DNA from: Akkermansia massiliensis | GTDB taxonomy: Bacteria; Verrucomicrobiota; Verrucomicrobiia; Verrucomicrobiales; Akkermansiaceae | NCBI RefSeq assembly: GCF_023516715.1 | Contig: NZ_JAMGSI010000001.1 | Span: 372,001 to 436,000, forward strand | DNA length: 64,000 nt | Direction of reading: 5' to 3' | In this document: positions 10,145 through 20,400 of the stretch, in pieces | How positions within the stretch are numbered: position 1 is the stretch's first letter | Layout: every line of letters starts with the position of its first letter | Notes under the pieces: generated by a model | The model's input: only the letters and a program-made list of their open reading frames with translations | Database searches by the model: none | Told to the model about the DNA's origin: nothing | Position numbers and translations under genes: made by a program

Positions 10145-13100
10145 TCAATAGGCATAACTGACGCCGGCGTTAAACCGGTGCGCCGTGGCCTTGCTCCTTC
10201 CCTCAAACTCGTACCCTGCATACATCCTCCAGCGCGCGTTCAACTGCAGGGCGCTGTTCACGTTCACTCTCACCCCGTTCCGGTCAGGAGACGTTCCTTC
10301 CGCTTCCCAGCGGTACCCGTTGAGCAGCCGCTCCGCCTGCGCACTTGGGTTCCTGCGGTACACGTCCGGCACGTAGCTCACCATCGCGCTGTTGATCCAT
10401 TCCCGGTCTTTCAGCTCACTGCGGTGCGTCAAGCCCACTCCCACCGGTACGCTCAGGTTCTTCAGGCGCCCCTTTTCAAAGCGCCTCGCGTCCCAGCCCG
10501 TTTCCGTAAACGCCTCCTGCGTCACGTCCGTATACTCCAGCCCCAGCATGACCTCCATTGCAACGGTCTCGTTTACCCGGCGGCTCCACTTCCCGGTGAA
10601 TGTTCCAAACAGGGTTTCATTGGTCCACTTGCCGTGGGACCGGCCGCCCGTGTGGAAGGAATTCATCTTGTTGTCCGTCCAGCCATAGCCTGCCGTTCCC
10701 GTCACCAGCAACGTATTCTTCCTGTTGAGAACCTTGTGCCAGCCGCCGTAGAGCATGCCGATGCGCGTCTGCTGGTCAATATCTCCCGCAAAGCTGCGCC
10801 CGCGCATCTTGCCGTACAGGTCTCCGAAGCCCAGGCCCAGGATAGCGTGGGAAGTGATTCTCCTGTCCGCTCCCACGGAATAGCCGCCGCCGTGGTAGTC
10901 AAATCCGTCCCGTACTCCCTCGGAGGCGTGGTTGAGGAAATCCCCCATGCCCTTGACCCAGTAGTTGTTTTCCGGCCCGGTGATGAAGCGCTGGGCATCC
11001 AGGTTGCCCAGGGCGGCCCGGGACATCCCAAGCGCGTTGGCGGCGCTGGACCACATGGAGTTCATAGCCAGGGTACCTGCCAGTTCCGGAAGGATGTCCC
11101 GGATGGCGGAGTCCTCGGCGGGAGTCCAGACCAGTTGGAGTTGTTCCGGGAAGCCGTCACCATCCGCATCTACCCACTGGTGGCTCCAGGAGCCCATGTA
11201 GGCATAGGGGCTGTCCACCCGGTCGGACCCGGCAGCCAGAGAATGGGCGCCGGAGAAGTCATCCGTGTGGGTCTGGTTGGAGTCCGTCAGGACGATGAAG
11301 GTACGCTGCTGCTTCCAGGAATTGTCCGCATAGAAATAATCGGCGGATATCCCCGTGTCCATAATCCCTATAGAGCCGCCCAGGGTGAAGGAATCAGAGG
11401 CGGAGATGGAGAGGCCGGTGGTGTTTGCCTGCGTGGCGGTTTCCTGAGCCTGCTTTTGCATGTCAAAGACGAAGCCGCGGGAAAGATCCACGTTTTTGGC
11501 ATTGATGAAGGCGGTGGTTCCGGGGCGCAGGACGGCGTCCCCATTCGTGATGGAGAAGGAGGCGGCATTGATGACGCTGCCCCCGGTGATTTCCAGAGTG
11601 CCGTGTTCCAGAGTCATGGAGGTATCGTCCCGCAGGCCGGCATTGCCGAAGACGACATTGTGTTCCAGGATGAGGGAGCCGCCGTAGAGGGTGGTTTGTC
11701 CCTTGAAATCGCTGTAGCGGCTGGCCACGAGGTGGGCGTTGTCCCCCTGGTAGAGTTCCCCGCTGAAGATGACAGTGCCATCCGTAGCGTGGGAGATGCC
11801 GTCGTCATCCGTGTACTGGTTGAGAGAGAGGGTGACGTTTTCCGTAGAACTAAAATAAGCCGCACTGGTGATCGGATCATTAAAGCGAACCTCCTTTTCT
11901 TGGGCGGCGGCCAGCTGGAGATGGTTGGTTCCGTCTACATGAATGGCGTTGGCAACGCCGTTTACCACGGAGAAGGAGCCGTCATTGTGTTGAGTGAACG
12001 TCCCCCCGGTCATGTTGCCGCTGAAGAGCACGTCATGCGTGAATGCCAGAAAGCGGCTGGAATTGTCGGTAGTGATCCCTTGCAGGTAAATGGCTCCACC
12101 GTAGGTAGAGGAATAGTTATTGGTGAAGATGGCGCCGTTACGGATCGTGAGGAAAGAGTTAACTCCCTGCATATAAATCGCTCCGCCAGAGGAGGTGGAG
12201 ATGGAGTAGGAGTCTGAGGAAGCATAATTCCCGGAGAAGGTAACATTGTTTCCCAGAGTCAGCGTTGCATGGTCTCCCTCCATATGAATCGCTCCGCCAG
12301 AGGAGTTGGAGTAGTTGGAGGAGTAGTTGGAGGAGGAGTCTGAGTAAGCATAATTCCCGGAGAAGGTAACATTGTTTCCCAGAGTCAGCGTTGCATGGTC
12401 TCCCTCCATATGAATCGCTCCGCCAGAGGAGTTGGAGGAGTTGGAGGAGTAGTTGGAGGAGGAGTCTGAGTAAGCATAATTCCCGGAGAAGGTAGCGTTG
12501 TCCTCCAGCGTCAGCATTGCATGGTCTCCACGCATATAAATCGCTCCGCCAGAGGAGGTGGAGGTGGAGGCGATGGAGTAGGTGCCGGACTTGGAGAAAG
12601 TATAATTCCCGGAGAAGGTAGCGTTGCTCCCCAGGGTCAGCGTTGCATGGTCTCCCTCCATGTAAATTGCTCCGCCAAAGGAGGTGGAGGGGTAGTTGGA
12701 TAAGTGGGAGGTGGAGTCGGAGAAAGTATAATTCCCGGAGAAGGTAGCGTTGTCCTCCAGAGTCACCGTTGTATCATCTCCACTCATAGCAATCGCTCCG
12801 CCAGAGGAGGAGGAAGAGGAGTAGTTGGAGGAGGAGAAAGCATAATTCCTGGAGAAGGTAGCGTTGTTCCCCAAGGTCAGCGTTGCATGGCCTCCCTCCA
12901 TATCAATAGCTCCTCCGTAAGCACTATTGTTTGAATTATCAACATGGTTATTGAGAAATTGAACCTTTCCGGTGATTTCCAGAGATACGTTATCATCTGC
13001 TGTGCGTATCACTCCTGCGGTGCCATTGCTCCAGATGACGGAGTCCATCTCCAGCGTGTACTCTCCCGCTCCCAGGTCGTACAAGGGATTCTTACCCAGG

Positions 13101-13399
13101 CCGGATAAGTCTACGGCACAGAGTGCAGCCGGATCAGCGGAGCGGAAGTTGACAGGAACGGTTAGACCGGTAGTCAGGGAGGCGTCATCGTTGTTCAGAA
13201 TCACCGTATCCCCGGCAACTAGGGCGACGGAGGAGACCAGTTCCTCCAGGGTGGAGTATATGTTATTGTCTGGATCGGAATATTGAGATGCGTCTACCAT
13301 GAAGTCCGCCGCGGAGGCGGAGAAGGACAGGGAAATAATGGGAACCAGCAGAGAGGCCAGGAGGCTGCGGCGCAGCAACAAAGGAAGGATGGGTTTCAT
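10145..13399 (-). CDS. Type V autotransporter with Ser-rich repeat passenger
   Basis: A 1084-residue surface or secreted protein. The N-terminal MKPILPLLLRRSLLASLLVPIISLSFSASA is a signal peptide. Residues about 130-430 are repeats built on GGAIYMEGDHATLTLGNNATFSGNYAFSDS separated by Ser/Asn/Tyr-rich linkers, a pattern of right-handed beta-helix passengers. The last 280 or so residues are an autotransporter beta-barrel ending in the aromatic-terminated HRFNAGVSYAY expected for outer membrane assembly. The frame opens with a TTG two codons earlier; the ATG at 13399 gives a cleaner signal peptide. The ligand or role is unknown. Its promoter is one of the putative invertible switches and reads as OFF in this orientation. 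Confidence 0.88.
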   Translation of the reverse strand: MKPILPLLLRRSLLASLLVPIISLSFSASAADFMVDASQYSDPDNNIYSTLEELVSSVALVAGDTVILNNDDASLTTGLTVPVNFRSADPAALCAVDLSGLGKNPLYDLGAGEYTLEMDSVIWSNGTAGVIRTADDNVSLEITGKVQFLNNHVDNSNNSAYGGAIDMEGGHATLTLGNNATFSRNYAFSSSNYSSSSSSGGAIAMSGDDTTVTLEDNATFSGNYTFSDSTSHLSNYPSTSFGGAIYMEGDHATLTLGSNATFSGNYTFSKSGTYSIASTSTSSGGAIYMRGDHAMLTLEDNATFSGNYAYSDSSSNYSSNSSNSSGGAIHMEGDHATLTLGNNVTFSGNYAYSDSSSNYSSNYSNSSGGAIHMEGDHATLTLGNNVTFSGNYASSDSYSISTSSGGAIYMQGVNSFLTIRNGAIFTNNYSSTYGGAIYLQGITTDNSSRFLAFTHDVLFSGNMTGGTFTQHNDGSFSVVNGVANAIHVDGTNHLQLAAAQEKEVRFNDPITSAAYFSSTENVTLSLNQYTDDDGISHATDGTVIFSGELYQGDNAHLVASRYSDFKGQTTLYGGSLILEHNVVFGNAGLRDDTSMTLEHGTLEITGGSVINAASFSITNGDAVLRPGTTAFINAKNVDLSRGFVFDMQKQAQETATQANTTGLSISASDSFTLGGSIGIMDTGISADYFYADNSWKQQRTFIVLTDSNQTHTDDFSGAHSLAAGSDRVDSPYAYMGSWSHQWVDADGDGFPEQLQLVWTPAEDSAIRDILPELAGTLAMNSMWSSAANALGMSRAALGNLDAQRFITGPENNYWVKGMGDFLNHASEGVRDGFDYHGGGYSVGADRRITSHAILGLGFGDLYGKMRGRSFAGDIDQQTRIGMLYGGWHKVLNRKNTLLVTGTAGYGWTDNKMNSFHTGGRSHGKWTNETLFGTFTGKWSRRVNETVAMEVMLGLEYTDVTQEAFTETGWDARRFEKGRLKNLSVPVGVGLTHRSELKDREWINSAMVSYVPDVYRRNPSAQAERLLNGYRWEAEGTSPDRNGVRVNVNSALQLNARWRMYAGYEFEGRSKATAHRFNAGVSYAY
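12222..12905 (-). repeat. Intragenic tandem repeat array in the autotransporter passenger
   Basis: Six imperfect copies of a unit of about 125 bp, each containing CATAATTCCCGGAGAAGGTA followed by a CAGCGTTGCATGGTCTCC-like stretch. The copies at about 12222 and 12348 are identical over most of the unit. Short GGAGTAGTTGGA-type slippage tracts encode the Ser/Asn/Tyr linkers and differ in length between units, so copy number and linker length probably vary among strains. Confidence 0.85.
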
Positions 13400-13444
13400 G
13401 ATCAATAATAAGAATAAATATAGCCTTATGGCAAAGAGCAGAAC

Positions 13445-13473
13445 TAAATAGCGGATTTCTAATCCGTATTTTT
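13445..13473 (-). promoter_or_regulatory. Gene-side half promoter of the 10145-13399 autotransporter (switch A, read as OFF)
   Basis: Reading on the minus strand, TATTTA (13445-13450) is a fair -10 box about 46 bp before the ATG. The 15-bp element fills the spacer, and the hexamer at the -35 position (13468-13473) reads AAAAAT, which is poor. Inverting 13467-13718 would place TTGACA there with a 17-bp spacer. Confidence 0.6.
13452..13466 (-). repeat. Inverted repeat A-left (CGGATT-AGA-AATCCG)
   Basis: Exact 15-bp match, reverse complemented, to 13719-13733; arms CGGATT/AATCCG, centre AGA on the minus strand. Confidence 0.85.
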
Positions 13474-13718
13474 CTTCAGCCGCAGGAAGAAACTCAAGCA
13501 GGTACCATTTGAGAAATATCGGGTAACAGGATTGATTGTTGGAAAACTATGTATTTCTATGTGATTAAGTATTTTGGGGCATTAAGAAATTTACCGCGGC
13601 AAAAAAGAAAAGAATGAAGCATGGGGTTCTGAAAGATGAAGGGGTTTCGCTCAGCGCTTTATTTCAGAAGAGGAATTTGTCTTAAAATAATTCCCTATCA
13701 TTGTAGTAGGATTGACAT

Positions 13719-13733
13719 CGGATTAGAAATCCG
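13719..13733 (+). repeat. Inverted repeat A-right
   Basis: CGGATTAGAAATCCG, preceded by TTGACA plus one base, and followed by one base and CACATG. Confidence 0.85.
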
Positions 13734-13740
13734 TCACATG

Positions 13741-14160
13741 CCGGAAAAGGAGAAAATAATCATAGGACCCCGGAAGGAATAAACAGCTGGAATTCCTCTG
13801 TTGTGCTTGGAGGAGATTGATTGATAAAAGGCGGGAAAACGCGTTCAAGCCATGGAGTCCTCCAAGCTATCTGATGGCCGTTTTCCCGGGAACAAGGGGT
13901 CCCGGCCTTGGAAGTCCGTTTCTCTTCCGGATCCGTTCACTCTTCATGTGTTTCAAACGGATGCCGGTTCCATTGCCCGACCATGCGGAGACGTGCCCCG
14001 GAGTCCTGTGCAAACGCTTCACCATGCTGCGGGAGTGGAAAATTTTGGGAAAATGGACCAGAGGCATATTTAGTCATTCTTCCTCAATCTCCAAAGTGCG
14101 ATTTTCATAACTTGTTGTGAGGCATATTTTTATTTTGTCCTGTCATGAAAAGAGCAAATG
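13741..14160. other. Intergenic stretch between switches A and B, no supported gene
   Basis: About 420 bp between the two invertible regions. A frame opening with TTG at 13817 is preceded by GGAGGAG, but its 97 residues show no family resemblance, so it is not called as a gene. Transcription entering from TTGACA at 13712 is unlikely because CACATG follows it. Confidence 0.35.
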
Positions 14161-14176
14161 CGAATTCGCAATCCGC
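14161..14176 (-). repeat. Inverted repeat B-left
   Basis: Contains CGGATTGCGAATTCG on the minus strand; 15 bp shared with B-right. Confidence 0.8.
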
Positions 14177-14340
14177 CGTCTCTTTATTTACATATCATTC
14201 AAAATTTCATCATTGAATAATATTTAACAATCAAGGGATTATCTGTTTCAAAGATAATCCCTTCATAGAAAACCGGGAAAATCTGTTTAACGGGGATAAT
14301 TCCTTTCTGTTAGAAAACCGTTGCAGGTGATTCTTTTCCT

Positions 14341-14369
14341 TTGACAGCGGATTGCGAATTCCTTATTTA
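14341..14369 (+). promoter_or_regulatory. Intact promoter of the giant autotransporter (switch B)
   Basis: TTGACA at 14341-14346, a 17-bp spacer that is almost entirely the repeat element, and TATTTA at 14364-14369. The -10 is identical to the one of switch A. It lies 82 bp upstream of the ATG at 14451. Confidence 0.7.
14347..14362 (+). repeat. Inverted repeat B-right
   Basis: GCGGATTGCGAATTCC; right arm degenerate (AATTCC instead of AATCCG), centre GCG. Confidence 0.8.
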
Positions 14370-14450
14370 TATTCACAATCATATTTCCCTTGCCGTGTTG
14401 TGGGAAAGGTTCTTTTATGATTGAATAACCCATTAATTGTCAAACGTTAC

Positions 14451-17400
14451 ATGAAATTGCACCTTCCCTTGAATCTGCTGGCCGCCCTGATAACCTCCTT
14501 CTCCGGGGTAACGCTTGGAACTGCCACCTTTGCAGGAGTTTCTGGTCTTTTAATAACAGTATCACAGGCTTATGCTGCGGATGTCGCTTTTAACGGGACA
14601 CAGGTTAACGTAGCGGCGGGAGGCAGCTCCACTTATGACGTGGGCACCGTTACGGCTTCCACCACCTTGAATTTTGCCGGGGCGGGCAACGCTACGATCA
14701 CGAACCTGAACGGAGACGCCCCGGAAGCCGTGCTGACAGTGAATCGCGTCGCCAACGGAGGAACGGCCCTCTCCACCCTCACCCTGAACGGGGCGGGCAC
14801 CTTCAACGGCATTATTTCCCTCTATTCCAACACGACAGGGGGAACGCAGAACAACATCCTGAACCTCAATCACGCGCTGGCGGCCCAGAACGCCACCATC
14901 AAGCTGGGCGGCTATGGTTATGCGACCGGGGCCTCCGTCCTGAAAGCGGGCGTGAATACCTCCATCAGCAAACTGGTGCACAACAACACCGCGGCCCTGA
15001 TTACCGGGGAGGGAACCACACTGACCATCACGGGGGACTCTTCTTCCTACGGCGGCAGCTTCGGCGGCACCGTGACAGTTGATTACACGGGGGGCGGCAC
15101 GTTCACCCTGGGCAATTCCGACAAGAGCGCGGCGCTGACCCCCGCCGCCTCCGCGGATGCCACTCTTAAAATCAGCAGCGGAACGCTTTCCCTGTTTTCC
15201 GGCAATGTCAACTGGTCCCAGAAGCTGGTCATGGGGGACGGCACAACGCTCACCGTGCAGGACGGCCCCGCCGTTTCCGGATATTATAACTATGACGCCA
15301 CTTCCATCAATGGGGACGGCTTTACCTTCTCCGGGGCAGCCACGTTCGGCACCGGAGTGAACCTCACTACCCAGTACGGCAAGAACATCAAATTCACGGG
15401 CGTGCTTACGGCCGCCTCCGGCTTTTCCATCAGCGGGACCGATAGCGAGTACACTTATTACACCCTGACCGGCACGGAAAACCAGATCGGCGGGACCATC
15501 GCCATCACCCGCAACTCCACTTCCCTGGGCATCAACGCTTCCGGTTCCCTCGGCACCGCCGCCGTAACTACTTCCTCCGGCAGCCAGTACCTCACTTATT
15601 ACGGTACGGCGGGAGAAGCGGCGGACGTCATTGACAACTCCATCACCGGGGCAGGCAACTTTGTAGCCCAGTCAGGCTGGGTGCATCTGTCCGAGAACGT
15701 AGCGCTTACAGGCACCTACACCGTCAATTCCGGCGCCGTACTCTCCAAGGCGGGCTCCATCAGCGCCGCGCTTGCGGGAGGCAGGCTGGATGCAGGCAAT
15801 GGAACCATGAATGTGACGGGACTGACGGGGAATGGAACCATCTCCGCCTCCGCGGGCACCATGAATTTCCAGGACGCCTTCACAGTGGGGGAAACGATGG
15901 GCATCCTCGCCAACGGTTCCGGAACCATTACGGGCAATGTAACGGTGGACGGCGGACGCCTGTACTACACCTCCATGGACAATGTGGGCAGCGTGCTTCA
16001 GAACGTGACGCTGACTTCTGGCCTGATTGATTTTTCCGGTTTCCAGGAATTCCAGGACCTGTTCGGTTCCGAAGCCCTGGTGAATACCTCCTACAACCTG
16101 GGCGTTGACCTGGGGACGGGGTTCACGCTGGCGGATATTGACGAGTCCCTGTACACCATCACCACCGTTGACGGGAAAACGGTTATTACCTTCACGGGAT
16201 CCGGCGCGTATGATACCGCATGGGATTCCGCCTGGGGGCTGGAAAACGCCCCCACCTCCGGCGCCGGAACACTGGCGGACCAGCAGACGCTGGCCCTGTA
16301 CAACATTCGCGCCGCGTCCATGCAGGAGGGCTTCGGCTCCGTGAACGTCGTGACCGGAACGGGTGACCTGACGGGAGTGACCCTGGCAGGCGGCTATTAC
16401 AACACTGCAACCAATGCAACGGCCACGGAGATCACTACCGGCATCTGGACGGATGTGCTGGGGGGCAATTACGGCCTGATCATCGGCGGCAGTTATGCCA
16501 ACAACTGGAGCGGCACCGGCAAGTGGAACATCACGGGTGACGTCCATACCCAGATTCAGGGGGATACCTCCGTCAACTGGGTGGTGGGCGGCAACTACAA
16601 GGACGGCCAAGCTGCCGGCATTACGGGGAACGTTTACGTGTCCGTGGACGGAAATGCCGTGGTCAAGGGGAGCGTGATAGGCGGTGGCACCGCGGCCCAC
16701 AACTCCACCAACAACATTGACGGCAGCACCTTTGTCGTGGTGCGCAGCATGCAGAGCGTGACGGATGAAACCGTCTCGCTCAATTCCGTAGCCAGGGGCT
16801 TCATCATCGGCGGCAGCGCCTATGAAGCCAACTCCACTTCCAGCGCCGCCATCACCGGAAGCACCAATGTGACGATTGACCTGGGGACTGCCTCCGGCAC
16901 CTTCGTCAAGAGCATCGTGGGCGGTTCCTACTCGGGCAGCTCCGGAACATATACGATCAACGGGGACTCCAACGTCAGCATCACTGCCGCCAGTGACGCC
17001 GTCTTTACCGGGGCCATTTACGGCGGCGGCTACGGCACTGCCGGAACTTCCACGGTCAGAGGCAATTCCAACCTGACGCTGGATGGCGGCGCCTATACGG
17101 GAGCCCTTTATGCGGGCGGCGGCGGAGCAAGGTCCGCCGTGAACGGGAACGCCACCCTCACCGTTAAAAAAGCCGTGTTCCGAGCGGGCAGCACGCTGAA
17201 TGTGTCGGAAGGCACGGTAGGGGGCACCTCCTCCCTGCTTCTGGGCGGTTACGGCAATACGGCGGACCAGGCCATCTCCTTCTCCAATACGGTCATTACC
17301 GGCTTCGACATTGTGACCATGTTCCAGAACTCCTTCTTTACGGGGAACCTGAAGGTGGACGGCTCCAGCACGCTGGCCCTGGCGGGAGACGCCGGAACGG

Positions 17401-20400
17401 GAATCAACGTGAATGGCACGTTCGCCCTTTCCGCGGAAGGGGAATTGAATCTGGACCTTACCGGGTTTGGCGCCTTGACGGACGGCATGTCCGTGCTCTC
17501 CACCACCGGACTGACCAACATCTCTTCCATCAAGGCCGTCTTTGCGGACGGCGTGGCGGGAACCATCACCCTTTCCAACAATGGCAGGGACCTGGTTTAC
17601 ACGGCGGAAACCCTCCTGCTGTGGGCGGGCGGTGAAAACGGGGTCTGGAGCGCGGAAAACATCTGGACGGACGGCGGCACGCCCGCCACGTATGCGGACG
17701 GCCTGGCGGTTTCCTTTGCAGACCAGGCCGGAGTCGCCACCTCCGCGGTGCAGCTTGATTCCGAGGTTTCCCCCGGCTCCATGCTGGTCCGCAACACCAC
17801 CACCCGCTATGAGCTGGCGGGAACCGGAGTAATTGCCAATACCGCCGTTACCAAGGAAGGCACGGGAACCCTGGTGCTGGGCTCCGCTTCCATCCTCGGT
17901 ACGGGAACCACCGTAGCCGTGAACCAGGGCGTTCTGGCGTTCGGGTATGATACGGACCTGCCGGCCACGGGCATCACCTGGGGCGCGGGTTCCTCCCTGG
18001 GAGCGGCCAACGGCGCGACGGTCACGGTGAATTTGGGAACCGTGACCAACCCGGCGTTCTCCCTTGCCGCGGATACCAACTCATTCATTAATCTGGTAAC
18101 GCCTTCAGACCTTACCTTCGGCAATAACATCACGGGAGCCGGCTCCGTCCGGAAAACCGGTACGGGGCTGCTGAAATTGACGGGGGCCAACTCCGGCCAC
18201 CTGATCGTGCAGGAAGGCAACGTCCAGATAGGGGGCGGCTCCACTGCCATCAATTGGGGCAGCGCCGGTTCCTCCGTCACCCTGCAGAACGGCACGTCCC
18301 TGATCATTGCGGGCAACAGCGCCCACCACACCATCGGTTCCGATCTGATTCTGGGCACGGCCGCATCTGACGCGGTCTCCCTGAAATGGGTGGACGCCTC
18401 CCAGGCAAACGCCACCAATTACCAGCATAACTTTACGGGAACCGTTACCGTCAACGGGGCGGCCACCCTGGTGGGCCGGGACAACTGGGCCAAGGAAATG
18501 GGCTTCACCGGAACGCTTACAGGCGCAGGCTCCCTGACCTACAGCCGCGGAGGGGGCGATGGCAGGTACAACTCCAACGGCAAGCTCATCATCGGCGGTG
18601 ACGCCTCCGGATTTACCGGCATGATCACCATGAACGCCGCCAACGGGTACAGCACGGGGCTTGACATGCGCACCTCCATGGCGCAGGGCGGGGTCACCCT
18701 CACGTCCGGCACGGATACCACGGGATTCGCCTTCATGCGCGTGCTGGGGGATATTGAAATCGCCTCCCTGGACGGCACGGCCAACTCCCAGGTGGGCGCC
18801 GTGGGGGGAGCGCGTACGCTGACGGTGGGTTCCGGCACGTATAACGGCACCATCACGGACCACGGCGTTGCCATCGCCTACGGAGCCACCACCATCTCCT
18901 ATGACACCACCGGAGTCCTCTCCCTGACCAAGGTCAGCGATGAAACCCTGACGCTGGGCGGAACGGTCAGCTACACGGGGCTGACGAACATCCAGGGTGG
19001 AACCGTTGCCCTTACTGCCGCAGGGGCCACGTCCCTGGGGAACATCACCATGGCGGCCAATACGCGGATGACGACCGCCGGGGCCCTGAATCTGGCGGCC
19101 AGTTCCACGCTGACCCTGGATATAAGCTCTTCCATCGGCGTGGGTGGGGCCTTCGGGGCCGGTACGTTCAACCTCACCCTGAATGGCCTTGAAGGCATTA
19201 CGGAAGCCGGGGAATACACCCTGATTTCTGCTGCCAGCGGACTTGATGCCGCCAGCGCCATCTTCAACTGGGCCGGCTATACCGGAGACGAAACGCTGAT
19301 TTACACGCTCGAACAGACGGGCGCCACCCTCAAGTTGGTGGTGACTTCCGCCGGGGACGTTTGGATCTGGCAGGGAACGGAAGGCATGACCTGGAGCGAC
19401 ACGAACACGGGAGCCCAGTGGGGCATTGACGGCTCTGCGGATACGGCCGCCGGCCAGAACCTGGTCTTCAACAGCTCCGGAGCGGGAACCGTCACCCTGT
19501 CCGGCGCGGTGAATCCGGCCTCCATCACGGTGAACAACGCCGCGGGCAGCGACTATGTATTCGCCTCAGACGGCACCGGAAAAATTGCGCAGGGCACGCT
19601 GACCAAGCGCGGCGAAGGCAAGCTTACCCTGAACCTGGACAATACGGGCTGGGCGGGAGCCATCTCCCTCCAGCAGGGCGAGCTGGTGGCCCAGGTGGCC
19701 AACTCCCTCGGTTCCGGGGCTGTCACCATTACGGGTGGCACGCTCACGCTGGCTACGGCTGACGTCCAGCCGGGCATGGGCATGATCAACCTTCAGGGCG
19801 GGAGCCTCAATCTGGCGTCCGGCGCCTTTGCCACGGCGTTCACCGCAGACAACATGACGTGGACGGACGGCTCCCTGATCCTGGGTGAAAATGTGACGGC
19901 TACCGCCGCCAAGGCCCTGGCCAACGGAAAAACCGTGGAACTGGCCGCCGGCTCCATGCTGACGGTCAGCGGCGCCAATGACAACACGGCGCTGAACCTG
20001 GATGCCTCCGGCACCGGCACCATTTCCGTGGGCCTGGGAACCAGCTACGGAGCCAATGTCCTGAACATGAGCACGGCATTCCAGGGAACCCTGTCCGTGA
20101 CATCCGGTTACTTCCAATTGAACAACGTGACCATGGGAGCAGACGGCACCGTGAACCTGGCGGACTCCAATGTCCGTGCGGAATGGAACGGCACGGCCGG
20201 GGGCGCCTTTGCCAATGACATCATCTTTACGGGCAACCAGATATTCGCCACCAAGGACTTCACCCTCAGCGGCGATCTGAGCGGAACGGCGTTCTCCACC
20301 CAGGGCGGGGGCAACATCACCCTCACGGGCGGCGTCAATCTGGACGGACAGCTCAAGGTGCACCGCGGCACAGTTACGGTGAACTCCGCCAATGTGACCA

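Larger units (their letters stand above)
13452..13733. other. Putative invertible segment, switch A
   Basis: Two inverted copies of CGGATTAGAAATCCG, at 13452-13466 (as its complement) and 13719-13733, enclose about 250 bp without a gene. TTGACA (13712-13717) lies just inside the right copy and points outward to CACATG, which is not a -10 box. The left copy abuts TATTTA in front of the autotransporter on the minus strand. In this orientation the -35 and -10 boxes are apart. Confidence 0.65.
14161..14362. other. Putative invertible segment, switch B (read as ON)
   Basis: The inverted copies share 15 identical bases: GAATTCGCAATCCGC at 14162-14176 and GCGGATTGCGAATTC at 14347-14361. They enclose 170 AT-rich bp. 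TTGACA (14341-14346) lies just inside the right copy and is joined, through the copy, to TATTTA outside it. A 12-bp hairpin, AAGGGATTATCT/AGATAATCCCTT (14233-14263), sits inside the segment. Inversion would replace TTGACA by a GAGACG-like hexamer. Confidence 0.65.

Noticed and set aside
12222-12905. Repeats as a CRISPR array
   Set aside because: The units are about 125 bp, lie inside an open reading frame, and have no constant short repeat with unique spacers.
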